In this document: piece by piece, positions 17,615 through 26,793 of the stretch
Layout of the letters: each line of letters begins with the position of its first letter
Numbering within the stretch: the stretch's first letter is position 1
Source of the DNA: Rhodospirillaceae bacterium
Lineage (GTDB): Bacteria; Pseudomonadota; Alphaproteobacteria; GCA-2731375
Assembly (NCBI GenBank): GCA_018701215.1
Contig: JABIWH010000033.1
Coordinates: forward strand, 1 to 64,000
DNA length: 64,000 bases
Direction: 5' to 3'
Translations under genes and position numbers: made by a program
Notes under the pieces: model-generated
What the model was told of the DNA's origin: nothing
What the model saw: only the letters and a program-made list of their open reading frames with translations
Databases searched by the model: none

Positions 17615-18895
17615 ATGGATAAAGCCGCCGATGTTGTTGTAATTGGCGCTGGTATCGCCGGCACCGCCACCGCCTATTACCTGGCAAAAGGCGGCGCCAA
17701 GGTCATTGTTTGCGAAAAAGGCGAAATCGCCGGCGAACAATCCAGCCGTAACTGGGGCTTCGTCCGCCAGCAGGGCCGCGACCCCGCCGAAATCCCCCTG
17801 ATGATGGAAGCCAACAAAATCTGGCGCGGCCTGGAGCGGGAACTGAACGCCGACCTGGAATGGATTTCCGCCGGCAATATGGTGACCTTTGATACGGATG
17901 AAGAGGCTGCGGGCTGGGAGCAATGGCGGCAAACGGCGCAGGACTTTGGCCTGCCGGCGCAGCTCCTAAGCCGCGCCGAGCTCGATGCCATCACGCCAGG
18001 CAATGCCTTTGACTGCAAGGGCGCGATCTTTACCGAAACCGACGGCCAGGCCGAACCCACCAAGGTCACCGCCGCCCTGGCCCGTGCGGCGGAGGGCCGG
18101 GGCGCGGAATTCCTGACCCATTGCGCGGTGTTCGAAATCGAAACCACCGGCGGCGCCGTATCCGGCGTGGACACGGAACACGGCACTATTCGTGCGCCCG
18201 TGGTGGTCTGCGCCGGCGGCGCCTGGTCGGGACGCATGCTCCGCACACTGGGTTTGAAATTGCCGCAGATGTGGATCAAGGGCTCGGTCGCGCGGACCAC
18301 GGCGGCGCCGGTGATCTCGCATGCCGCCACCTGGACGGGCGTGGCCTTTCGCCAACGCCGGGACGGGACCTTCAATATCGCCACCCGCTCGGCTGATCAT
18401 GACCTGACCCTGGACAGCGTGCTGAACTTTCCCGCCTTCGCCGGTAGCTTCGCGCGCAACAAGCGGGACATAAAGCTACACCTGAACCGCCTGGCGTTTG
18501 ATCTATTGGGCGGCAGCTTCTCGAAAGCCGCACTGGCCAAGGAACTGACTACCCACCGTATTCTCGACCCTGAGCCCAACCACAAGGTCCTCAACCACGT
18601 GCTCTCGGAACTGCATCGTCTCTTGCCGGATACGGCAACGGTGGAGATAGAGCGCAGTTGGGCCGGCTATATCGACATGGCGCCTGACATGCTGCCGACC
18701 CTGGATGCGCTTGATCAACCATCGGGCCTTGTCCTGGCCACGGGTTTTTCGGGCCATGGTTTTGGCATGGGGCCGATCGTGGGGCGCCTGATCTCGGAAC
18801 TGATCCAGAACGGCAAGCCATCGCTGGACCTGAAAGCCTTCCGTTTCAGCCGTTTTTCCGACGGCACCAAACTCACGCCTCACAGCGTGGTTTAA
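17615..18895 (+). CDS. FAD-dependent amino-acid/amine oxidoreductase (DadA/DAO family)
   Basis: A 426-residue member of the glycine oxidase / D-amino-acid dehydrogenase family, which oxidises an amine or amino acid with FAD. Seen: the N-terminal Rossmann motif VIGAGIAGTATAYYLAKGG (9-27), the acidic end of beta-2 (VCEKGE), the SSRNWGFVRQQG segment typical of this subgroup, and the C-terminal FAD-contacting GLVLATGFSGHGFGMGP. It lies 44 bp after the ABC ATPase in the same direction, so transport and oxidation of an amine-containing compound are probably linked (inference). Confidence 0.9.
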   Translation: MDKAADVVVIGAGIAGTATAYYLAKGGAKVIVCEKGEIAGEQSSRNWGFVRQQGRDPAEIPLMMEANKIWRGLERELNADLEWISAGNMVTFDTDEEAAGWEQWRQTAQDFGLPAQLLSRAELDAITPGNAFDCKGAIFTETDGQAEPTKVTAALARAAEGRGAEFLTHCAVFEIETTGGAVSGVDTEHGTIRAPVVVCAGGAWSGRMLRTLGLKLPQMWIKGSVARTTAAPVISHAATWTGVAFRQRRDGTFNIATRSADHDLTLDSVLNFPAFAGSFARNKRDIKLHLNRLAFDLLGGSFSKAALAKELTTHRILDPEPNHKVLNHVLSELHRLLPDTATVEIERSWAGYIDMAPDMLPTLDALDQPSGLVLATGFSGHGFGMGPIVGRLISELIQNGKPSLDLKAFRFSRFSDGTKLTPHSVV

Positions 18896-18910
18896 GTCTG
18901 GAGTAGTCCC

Positions 18911-19723
18911 ATGAAGACAGTTTTGATCACCGGTGCCGCGGGTGGCATCGGCACGCGCCTGCGCAGCCTGCTGAAAGGCGTCTATCCACGCCTGATCCTC
19001 AGCGACCGGGAACCAGCCGCAAATCTGGGGGCTGACGAGGAATTCATTCAAGCCGATCTGTCCGACATGGCCCAGGTCACCGCCTTGCTCGACGGCGTTG
19101 ATGGCGTCATCCATCTGGGCGGACGCTCGATCGAGGACGAATGGGAGGTGATCCATGCCGCCAACATCGTTGGTTGCCATAATCTGTTCGAGGCCGCGCG
19201 CCTGAACGGCACCAAGCGCGTGGTCTTCGCCTCGTCCAATCATGCCATCGGATTTTATCCGCGCCACCGCCGCATCACGGTAGACGACAAGGTTCGCCCC
19301 GACAGCCGCTATGGCGTATCCAAGGCCTTTGGCGAGGCCCTGGGTTCATTCTATGCCGAGAAATTCGGACTGGGCGTCCTTTCAATCCGCATTGGAAATA
19401 TAGATGACTATCCGGTGGACGAAAGACGCCTTTCCATCTGGGTCAGCCCGCGCGATCTGGTGCAATTGATCCGCATCGGGCTGGAACATCCTGATCTACG
19501 CTATCAAATCGTCTGGGGTGCCTCGGATAATGCGCGGGCCTGGTGGGACAATGAACCGGCCTATCGCCTTGGCTATCGCCCAGAGGACCGCGCCGAAGAT
19601 CATCGCGACCGCGCCCTGGCGGCGGAGGCCGAACGCACGCCAAATGCGGTCGCGGACTATTTTCAGGGTGGAGATTTCTGCGCCATCGATTTCGACGGCC
19701 CCCACCCCGATCAGGTCGCCTAG
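18911..19723 (+). CDS. NAD-dependent epimerase/dehydratase, uronate-dehydrogenase-like
   Basis: Short-chain extended-type Rossmann enzyme of 270 residues. Seen: the NAD motif GAAGGIGTRL (8-17), the FASSNHAIGFYP stretch characteristic of uronate dehydrogenases, and the catalytic YxxxK in YGVSKAFGE. Length and motifs fit Udh, which oxidises galacturonate or glucuronate to the aldarolactone. It lies 15 bp after the oxidase gene and 2 bp before an enolase-superfamily gene, a pairing that matches oxidative uronate pathways (uronate dehydrogenase followed by a lactone isomerase or dehydratase). Function beyond the family is inferred. Confidence 0.85.
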   Translation: MKTVLITGAAGGIGTRLRSLLKGVYPRLILSDREPAANLGADEEFIQADLSDMAQVTALLDGVDGVIHLGGRSIEDEWEVIHAANIVGCHNLFEAARLNGTKRVVFASSNHAIGFYPRHRRITVDDKVRPDSRYGVSKAFGEALGSFYAEKFGLGVLSIRIGNIDDYPVDERRLSIWVSPRDLVQLIRIGLEHPDLRYQIVWGASDNARAWWDNEPAYRLGYRPEDRAEDHRDRALAAEAERTPNAVADYFQGGDFCAIDFDGPHPDQVA

Positions 19724-19725
19724 TC

Positions 19726-20903
19726 ATGGCAACCATCGAAGCCGTGGACTTCTTCTATCTGCGCATGCCGGTCGTCGAAGCGATTGCCGACAACAGCCAG
19801 GATTCCCTGCTGGTACGCGTGGCCTCAGGCGGCGACGTGGGCTGGGAGAGTGCGACGCCGCACCGCTGGTCTCCATCGCCAGCTTTATTGCGCCAATGTC
19901 CCATGGCATCTGCCAGCCGGTTGGAACCTCCGTATTGGGCCAGCGCCTGGATGATGTGGCGGATATCGCCCGCATCAATCGCGAGGTCCGGGCCAACAGT
20001 CTGGATCTGCTACAAACTTCGCATACCCTAGCGGGCATCGACATGGCATTGTGGGATCTGTTGGGCCGGCGCCGGGGCGAACCGGTCTGGCGCCTGCTGG
20101 GTCATGACCAAAGCACCCGAAAGACACCCTATGCCTCGCAGCTGTTCGGTGATGAACCACAGGAAACCCGGGCCAAGGGCAAGGCGCAGCGGGAAGCTGG
20201 TTTTCGCGCCGTCAAATTCGGCTGGGGGCCCTACGGCCAGGGCGATGCGTCAACGGATGCCGCGCATATCGCCGCCGCCCGCGAGGGCCTGGGCGAGGAC
20301 GGCATTCTGTTGGTCGATGCGGGCACGGTCTGGGTCGACGATGTGGCGGCCGCCGCCGCACGTCTTGATGCCTTGATTGAACATCGAGCCACCTGGTTGG
20401 AAGAGCCATTCATCTCCGCTGCTCTGGGCGCCTATAAGGCGCTGGCCGAACGCGCCGCGCCCCTGCGTCTGGCGGGCGGCGAAGGGGCGCATAATTTCCA
20501 TATGGCGCAACAAATGATCGACTATGCCGGCCTGGGCTATGTACAGATCGATGCTGGGCGCATGGGTATTTCCGACAGCAAACGGGTGGCCGATTATGCC
20601 GCCCAGCGCGACGTCCGTTTCGTCAACCATACTTTTAATTCGCACATCGCGCTCAGCGCCTCGTTGCAGGCCTTTGCCGGGCACGAGCAGGATGATATCT
20701 GCGAATACCCGGTTGAGGCCAAGCCCCTATCCAGGGAAATCACCCAAAGCCTGATCGAACGGGACAGCGACGGCCTGGTGTGCGCCCCGGACGCGCCCGG
20801 CCTGGGCATGGAGATCGATACGGACGCCCTGGCCCGCTACCTGGTGCAGGTTAAGATCACGGTCGATGATGCGCGCCTTTACGCCACGCCCGATGTACCG
20901 TGA
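19726..20903 (+). pseudogene. Mandelate racemase/muconate-lactonizing (enolase-superfamily) gene with a -1 frameshift
   Basis: The reading frame from the ATG at 19726 gives MATIEAVDFFYLRMP... up to GDVGWES, then family similarity jumps to the frame that runs to 20903. Adding one G to the GGG at 19844-19846 restores GWGECDAAPLVS and a full 392-residue protein. Catalytic features are intact downstream: the Lys strand AVKFGWGPYG, metal ligands in LLVDAGTVW, WLEEPF and GGEGAH, and the His in NHTFNSHIA. It may be a fresh pseudogene, a sequencing indel in a homopolymer, or programmed slippage (least likely). It acts on a sugar acid or lactone if functional. Confidence 0.85.
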
Positions 20904-20978
20904 AGGGTTATCGGCCCGAGTTGAAACCCGGCGCATAATGCTTATGTCCATGAAGCCCTTAAAGAGTTGAGCGCGATC

Positions 20979-21908
20979 ATGTCCAGCGGTGTGCAACGCA
21001 AGTTGACGACGATCCTAGCGGCTGATGCTGAAGGTTACAGCCGTGCGATGGGCACGGATGAGTTGGGTACCTTGGCCGCCCTGCGCAGCGCGCGAGAGGT
21101 CTTCGCCAGCTTGATTGAGCGCCATGGCGGCCGCATCGTCAATACCGCCGGCGATGGTTTGATCGCCGAATTCCCTTCGGTGGTCGAGGCTGTGCAATGC
21201 GCTATCGAGGTGCAACGGGAACTCGCCGGGGCCAAAAAGAAATCCGATAAGAACCTGAATTTTCGGATCGGCGTGCATCTGGGCGATGTACTGATCGACG
21301 GCACCGACCTTTTGGGTGAAGGGGTCAACCTCGCCGCGCGGTTGCAAACCATGGCGGAACCCGGCGGCATTTTGATATCACAGCAGGTCTATGACCAAGT
21401 GCACGGCAAACTCTCGATCAGGTTTGATTACCTGGGACAACGGCGGCCCAAGAACTTCACCGAGGATATCACGGTCTACCGCGTGGAACTGGACGGCAAA
21501 CGCCGCCCGGCGCGCAAGCGCACCACCGAACCGCCGCATTCGGACAAACCACCGCACTCGGTCGGCGGCGGCGGCCAATTGACAGAGGATCAACGCACCC
21601 GCGTGATCCGCCATGGCAAGGCGCTCGGCATCGTTTGGGCAGCCCTGGTGGTCATGGATGTTTTCACCGGCAGCCCGTTTTGGGCTCATTGGCCCGGCAT
21701 CGCCATCGCCACGCTATGGGCGTTGGAGGCCACGCCGTTGTTTCTCGACGGCTGGTTTTGGCGGCTCTATGCCCGCGGGGCGGTCGTGGTCGTTGCGCTG
21801 GCCGTGATCAACATCATTACCTGGGCGGATTACCCCTGGGTGCTTTGGCCCGCCGGCGTCCTCATCGCCACGGCCCTGATCCACCGCTTCGCCAAGCAGC
21901 CGACCTGA
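20979..21908 (+). CDS. Class III adenylate/guanylate cyclase with C-terminal 2TM domain
   Basis: A 309-residue nucleotide cyclase. Seen: the cyclase catalytic domain at about 5-175 with both metal Asp residues (AADAEGYS, D16; AGDGLIAEF, D59) and the transition-state Asn/Arg in NLAARLQ. This is followed by a basic linker (KRRPARKRTTEPPH) and two or more membrane helices (about 205-300). The cyclase is N-terminal and the membrane part C-terminal, unlike receptor-type cyclases. The ATG at 20979 is preferred over a TTG at 20967. It lies downstream of the uronate/enolase genes and is convergent with the permease genes. The product nucleotide is likely cAMP (inference). Confidence 0.88.
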   Translation: MSSGVQRKLTTILAADAEGYSRAMGTDELGTLAALRSAREVFASLIERHGGRIVNTAGDGLIAEFPSVVEAVQCAIEVQRELAGAKKKSDKNLNFRIGVHLGDVLIDGTDLLGEGVNLAARLQTMAEPGGILISQQVYDQVHGKLSIRFDYLGQRRPKNFTEDITVYRVELDGKRRPARKRTTEPPHSDKPPHSVGGGGQLTEDQRTRVIRHGKALGIVWAALVVMDVFTGSPFWAHWPGIAIATLWALEATPLFLDGWFWRLYARGAVVVVALAVINIITWADYPWVLWPAGVLIATALIHRFAKQPT

Positions 21909-21914
21909 CCCCAG

Positions 21915-22742
21915 CTAACGTGAGCGGCGATAGAGGATCGTATAGATCCCCAGAAATACCGAAATCATCAGCAACGAAAAGATGGTCGAGGCAGTGCCCA
22001 GCGCGAACAATGTGGGGCGGATGCGCTGGGTCATCGAGGCATTGATATCCAGGGGCAGGGTGTTATCCGCCCCGGCCAACAATGTGGTACGGGCGAATTC
22101 ATCATAGGACAGCGTGAAGCCAAACAGCCCGGCGGCGACCACGCCCGGCGTGATCAGGGGCAGGGTAATCTCCTTGAACACGGTCCACTCATCCGCGCCC
22201 ATATCGCGGGCGGCCTCTTCCAATCGGGCATCAAAGCGGTTGAAGACCGCCATCATTACCAGATAGCCGAACGGCAGAGCCCAGATCACATGTACCGCCA
22301 GGCCGGATGAATACCACGCCGGCGATAGGCCTAATTGCCGCATCAGGATCGCCATGCCAAGGCTGAGCAGAACGCCCGGCACCATCAGGCCGGTCAAAAC
22401 TGTGTAGAACAAGACATTGGAAAAACGGAAGGCCTTGCGGAAGGCCATGGCCAGCATGGTCGAAAACAACGCCGTAATCACCATCACCATCAAGGCCAAG
22501 ATAAGCGATCGGCCCAGGGCGCCCTGCATATCGCCAACCGTGGACGGCTCCAGCAACTTGTTCCACCAATACAGGCTCCAACCCCGCATGGGGAACGAGG
22601 TGCCGCCGCGCCGGCCCTGGAAGGACAGGATGAACATGGCAAACATCGGCCCGTAAATGAACGCCAGGAAAATCACGTAATAAATCGAGAAGCCGGTCTT
22701 CACCCGCAACTTGCGCCAACGTTCCGGTGTCCAGCGCGCCAT
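21915..22742 (-). CDS. ABC transporter permease, polyamine type (PotC-like)
   Basis: Inner-membrane permease of 275 residues with about six helices, starting with a basic cytoplasmic stretch (RWTPERWRKLRVKTG). It has the EAA loop EEAARDMGADEWTVFKEITLPLITPG near residues 165-190, which docks the ATPase. Start: the ATG at 22742 directly follows the stop of the upstream permease (TAAG-ATG) and has AAGGA upstream; an in-frame start at 22793 would overlap the upstream gene. It is last of the potD-potB-potC-like set. Confidence 0.9.
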   Translation of the reverse strand: MARWTPERWRKLRVKTGFSIYYVIFLAFIYGPMFAMFILSFQGRRGGTSFPMRGWSLYWWNKLLEPSTVGDMQGALGRSLILALMVMVITALFSTMLAMAFRKAFRFSNVLFYTVLTGLMVPGVLLSLGMAILMRQLGLSPAWYSSGLAVHVIWALPFGYLVMMAVFNRFDARLEEAARDMGADEWTVFKEITLPLITPGVVAAGLFGFTLSYDEFARTTLLAGADNTLPLDINASMTQRIRPTLFALGTASTIFSLLMISVFLGIYTILYRRSR

Positions 22743-22743
22743 C

Positions 22744-23721
22744 TTACAATTCCTTTCGGATATCAACGACGCGCAGAATGACAATGATGCCAATCACCAT
22801 GGCCAGCATCAGCATCAGGGCGTTGACGGCGGCGAAAGGATAGTTCGCGATACCGTAATAATTCAGGATCACCGTGCCGGCCGTGGATGTCTTGCCGCCA
22901 TAGACCACCACGGCGGTGGCGAATTCGCCCATGATCATGACAAAGATAAAAATCATCCCAATGGCGACGCCGGGCAAGGACATCGGGCCAATGATTTCAC
23001 GGAATATCTGGAACGGCGTCGCCCCCATATCGGTGGCGGCTTCCAAAATATCCTTGTTGATCTTGGCCAGGGAAAAGAAAATCGGCCCGATACCCAACAC
23101 CACATAGATTTGCACCAGGGCCATAGTGTAGCCAAATTCCGAATAAAACAGAAAGCTGACCGGCTTATCAACAATGCCCATGCCCAACAGGGCTTGATTG
23201 ATCAGGCCGCGCCGGCCCAACATGGGCAGCCAAGCCACGGCGCGGATCAGATACGACGTCCAGAACGGCACCATGCACAACAGGAACAGGGCCAACTGCC
23301 ACTTGAACGCCTGTACCTGCATGGCCAGGAAATAGGCGATGGGATAACCCACGATCAGGCACAGGAGCATGGTGACAAGGGTGAAATAGACCGTGGAGCC
23401 GAGGGTGCGGATAAACACGCTGGGCAGGAGGAAGCGATCCGAATCCGGATCGAAAAATCCCTTGGTGTAAAAATACTCGCCGTAGAACTCCAGGGAAAAT
23501 GCCGGGTTCAGACCCTGCGGGGTGTTTTCCCAAAAACTGAATACGACGATGGAAACCAGCGGAATAACCAGAAACAGAATCAGCCAGAGGCTCGCCGGTG
23601 CGATCAGCCAAGCGGTGGCGAAGCCTTCCTCCGCATAGCTGATCTTGCTTCGGGCCGAGCCATCAGGCCGGGGCTGGCTGCCGATCAACCCTGTATGATG
23701 GTGTTCACTGGCGTTTGACAT
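22744..23721 (-). CDS. ABC transporter permease, polyamine type (PotB-like)
   Basis: Inner-membrane permease of 325 residues from the ATG at 23721 (a GTG at 23760 is possible but would lie inside the upstream terminator hairpin). Hydrophobic segments begin at about residue 35 (TAWLIAPASLWLILFLVIPL). The EAA loop appears as ILEAATDMGATPFQIFREIIGP. The N-terminus is hydrophilic (SNASEHHHTG). It is separated from the binding-protein gene by a strong hairpin and T-run. Confidence 0.9.
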   Translation of the reverse strand: MSNASEHHHTGLIGSQPRPDGSARSKISYAEEGFATAWLIAPASLWLILFLVIPLVSIVVFSFWENTPQGLNPAFSLEFYGEYFYTKGFFDPDSDRFLLPSVFIRTLGSTVYFTLVTMLLCLIVGYPIAYFLAMQVQAFKWQLALFLLCMVPFWTSYLIRAVAWLPMLGRRGLINQALLGMGIVDKPVSFLFYSEFGYTMALVQIYVVLGIGPIFFSLAKINKDILEAATDMGATPFQIFREIIGPMSLPGVAIGMIFIFVMIMGEFATAVVVYGGKTSTAGTVILNYYGIANYPFAAVNALMLMLAMVIGIIVILRVVDIRKEL

Positions 23722-23741
23722 TATGAGACGGCAAGAGTGTT

Positions 23742-23780
23742 CAAAAAATGGGGCCGGCACGGCGAACGCCGCACCGGCCC
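23742..23780 (-). terminator. Rho-independent terminator between binding-protein and permease genes
   Basis: On the minus strand a GC-rich stem runs from 23780 to 23751: GGGCCGG at the outside, two G-U pairs, then GGCG paired with CGCC around a tiny TT loop. It is followed by CATTTTTT (23750-23743). This is a textbook intrinsic terminator 34 bp after the binding-protein stop. It should lower permease transcription relative to binding protein. Confidence 0.85.
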
Positions 23781-23814
23781 AGTGTTATTGCACGGTATCA
23801 TTCCACGAATATTA

Positions 23815-25101
23815 TCACGCGGTCAGGAATTCCGTCCAACGTTTCACCAGATAGTCGTTCTCGCTCATGACCGAGTTCCAAACGGCAATCTTCTTGAAGC
23901 GTTGCTCGTACGAGCCACCGTCACGCACTTCGCCCTTATTCACCAACGGGCTGCCAAACGGATCGGGTAGCTCCTTAGCCGCCGCCTTGCCTTCGTACCA
24001 GAAATCCCACTCGTCGGCGGGCAGGTGTTTCTTGGTGTTGGCGGGCGTGGACATGTAATAACCCTGACGGGCGACAAAGGCGCCAGCCCAGCCATCCAGC
24101 CACCAGTTCAGGTATTCGTAGGCCTGATCCAGTTTCTTGCCGGTGACCTTTTTCGAAATGGCCAGGGCGCCATGCCAACCGCGCATGCCTTCCTTGGGCG
24201 AGGCATAGATACAGGGCACGCCCTCGGCCTTCACCGCCGTCACCGCCGGCGACCACATGCTTTGCAGGGCAACCTCGCCGCTGACCATCAGGTTGACCGA
24301 TTGACCAAAAGTTTCCCAGAAGGCGCGGAAATGGCCTTCCTTTTTCTTCTTGATCAGGAAGTCGACAAGAAAATCGATTTCCTTTCTCGTCATATTACCC
24401 TTGTCACCGAATTTGATCAGACCAAGCGCTTCCACGCCCATGGCCGCGTCCATGGCACCGATCTGCGGTACGTTAAGCAACGCCACCCGGCCCCTGAAGT
24501 CAGAGCTGAACAATTCCGCCCAGCTTTCAATTGGCCGGCCGGTATCTTCGGGGTTGTAACCCAGGCTATCCGCATTATGCCAACCGGGCACGGCGGAGAT
24601 ATAGCGCGACGGCCCATCGGTCCGCTTGCCGTCCTTATCGACCCAGATTTGCCGCACCGGTGCATCGCCCTGGCCGACACTGGAACCCGGTGTCAGCATC
24701 CCCGTCTTGGTCAGGTTGGAAACCTTGTCCCAATCCTTGATGCGATGCGTGTCGATGGCCTGGAACACGCCCGAGGGAATCATCACATCGAACATGTCGA
24801 AATAGCATTCCGAAACTTCGTATTGATCATTCTGGTTCAAGGTCTTGCCGAACAGGGCACCATAGCCAAGCGCCTGGCCACGGATCTTAAAGCCGACATC
24901 CTTGGCCGCCTTGCCCTGTATTTCATTGATGATGCTAACGCCCAGGCCGATGGTCCGAATTGGATCGGCGGCCTGTACGATATTGGGGAAACCGGTGATA
25001 CCACCCGCTGCCGCAACCGTCGCGGCGGTTCCCATAAATCTCCGGCGGCTCATCCGCAATGATGCGCCACCACTTTTGCTATTGCCATTTTTCACGGTCA
25101 T
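23815..25101 (-). CDS. Tat-exported ABC substrate-binding protein, polyamine type (PotD-like)
   Basis: A 428-residue periplasmic binding protein. Seen: the twin-arginine signal MSRRRFMGTAATVAAAGG (17-34), followed by a cleavage region near NIVQAADP. The mature part has the spermidine/putrescine-family pattern (TPGSSVGQGDAPVRQIW, YLNWWLDGWAGAFVARQGYY). The start ATG is 8 nt from GGGAGG. Tat export suggests it folds before crossing the membrane. The ligand is unknown; the family binds polyamines, opines, mannopine and similar cationic compounds. Confidence 0.9.
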   Translation of the reverse strand: MTVKNGNSKSGGASLRMSRRRFMGTAATVAAAGGITGFPNIVQAADPIRTIGLGVSIINEIQGKAAKDVGFKIRGQALGYGALFGKTLNQNDQYEVSECYFDMFDVMIPSGVFQAIDTHRIKDWDKVSNLTKTGMLTPGSSVGQGDAPVRQIWVDKDGKRTDGPSRYISAVPGWHNADSLGYNPEDTGRPIESWAELFSSDFRGRVALLNVPQIGAMDAAMGVEALGLIKFGDKGNMTRKEIDFLVDFLIKKKKEGHFRAFWETFGQSVNLMVSGEVALQSMWSPAVTAVKAEGVPCIYASPKEGMRGWHGALAISKKVTGKKLDQAYEYLNWWLDGWAGAFVARQGYYMSTPANTKKHLPADEWDFWYEGKAAAKELPDPFGSPLVNKGEVRDGGSYEQRFKKIAVWNSVMSENDYLVKRWTEFLTA

Positions 25102-25303
25102 TTCTTGCCTCCCATTGGCTATTCAATCGCGCGGCAATCATCGCATGCATTTTTCGCGGACCCCACGCTCATCCAGTTCCTTGCCCCCAGCGACGCTACA
25201 ACAATGCAACTCGCCTACCGCCTAGCGCAAAGCTGGTTTAATGATACATTAGGTACAGATTCTGCAAAGCTTAAAGTAACAACATTATTTCGGGGAGAGG
25301 GGC

Positions 25304-26773
25304 GTGACGGTTCTCATTAAGAATGGCCGCATCGTAACGGCGGCGGATGATTATCATGCCGATATCTTCATTGGCGGCGAAACAGTCTCGCTGATCGGGC
25401 GCAATCTGGAAATCGAGGCGGATCATGTTATCGACGCCGCCGGCAAGCTGGTGATCCCGGGCGGCGTCGATCCCCATACCCATATGGAAATGCCGTTCGG
25501 CGGCACGACCACATCGGATACCTTCGAAACCGGCACCAGGGCGGCGGCCTATGGCGGCACCACGACCATTGTCGATTTCGCCATCCAGACCAAGGGCACC
25601 TCAACTCTCGACGCGCTGGATGCCTGGCAGGAAAAGGCGGCGGGACGCACCGCCATCGACTATGGCTTTCACATGGTTATCACCGACATGCCCGAAGATC
25701 GCCTGCCCGAGATGCGGCGGCTATCGGACGAGGGCGTCACCTCGTACAAATTATTCATGGCCTATCCCGGCGTATTGCTGTCCGACGACGGCACCATATT
25801 CAGGGCCATGCGCAAGGCGGGCGAGGACGGAACCCTGGTTTGCATGCACGCCGAAAACGGCATCGTCATCGATGAACTGGTCAAAATTGCCTTGTCGGAA
25901 GGCCATATCGAACCCAAGTATCATGCCCTGACCCGCCCCACACGCCTGGAGGCGGAAGGCGCGCACCGGGCCCTGGCCATTGCCGAGGTGGCGCAGGCGC
26001 CGGTGTATCTGGTGCATCTCAGTTGCTTTGACGCCTTGGAGCAGTTGCGCATGGCGCAAGCCCGTGGCGTCATGGCGCACGCGGAAACCTGCCCGCAATA
26101 TCTGTTGCTGGACATCGATTGCTATGACGAGCCCGGCTTTGACGGCGCAAAATATGTCCTGACGCCGCCGTTAAGGGAGAAATGGAACCAGGACGAGTTA
26201 TGGGGCGGTTTGCGCAATTCGGCCCTGGATGTGATTTCGACCGATCACTGCCCGTTCTGCATCCGCGATCAGAAAGAAATCGGCCGCGATGATTTCAGCC
26301 AGATCCCCAACGGCGGTCCCGGCGTCGAGAACCGCATGAGCCTGATCTATCACAAGGGCGTCAACCACGGGAACATATCGCTGAACCGTTTTGTCGAGCT
26401 GACCTCGACCTCGCCGGCGAAGATTTTCGGGTTGTTCCCCAAAAAGGGCACCATCGCCGTGGGCAGCGACGCCGACATCGTGATTTTCGATCCTGACCGG
26501 GAAGAGGTCATCTCCCTGCACAATGCCCACACCCACCACATGAACATCGACTACAACGCCTATGAAGGCACCAAAGTGCGGGGCTTTACCGAAACCGTGC
26601 TGTCCCGGGGCCGGGTGATCATCGACAAGGGCCAATATCTGGGCAAGCCCGGCGACGGCGCCTTCGTCAAACGCGGACCATATGGCGGCCTGCATGCCAA
26701 CAGCCGAGGCGCCGCCGCCCGCACCGCGCTGACAACGTCGGCCCGATTGGGCGCACCAGGGGCGCATCGATAA
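25304..26773 (+). CDS. hydA: Dihydropyrimidinase / D-hydantoinase
   Basis: Binuclear-metal cyclic amidohydrolase of 489 residues that opens dihydropyrimidines or 5-substituted hydantoins to N-carbamoyl acids. Seen: the HxH motif DPHTHM (near 57-62), the carboxylated Lys in SYKLFMAYPG (about 148), His ligands in MHAENG and YLVHLS, and the Asp in STDHCPF. The GTG start at 25304 is preceded by GGGGAGAGG. The last about 30 residues (SRGAAARTALTTSARLGAPGAHR) are Ala/Arg rich. HyuAB-like genes lie 12 kb upstream, so two cyclic-amide-opening systems are present. Confidence 0.93.
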   Translation: MTVLIKNGRIVTAADDYHADIFIGGETVSLIGRNLEIEADHVIDAAGKLVIPGGVDPHTHMEMPFGGTTTSDTFETGTRAAAYGGTTTIVDFAIQTKGTSTLDALDAWQEKAAGRTAIDYGFHMVITDMPEDRLPEMRRLSDEGVTSYKLFMAYPGVLLSDDGTIFRAMRKAGEDGTLVCMHAENGIVIDELVKIALSEGHIEPKYHALTRPTRLEAEGAHRALAIAEVAQAPVYLVHLSCFDALEQLRMAQARGVMAHAETCPQYLLLDIDCYDEPGFDGAKYVLTPPLREKWNQDELWGGLRNSALDVISTDHCPFCIRDQKEIGRDDFSQIPNGGPGVENRMSLIYHKGVNHGNISLNRFVELTSTSPAKIFGLFPKKGTIAVGSDADIVIFDPDREEVISLHNAHTHHMNIDYNAYEGTKVRGFTETVLSRGRVIIDKGQYLGKPGDGAFVKRGPYGGLHANSRGAAARTALTTSARLGAPGAHR

Positions 26774-26793
26774 GCAAGCCGGGAGTTACGCCG

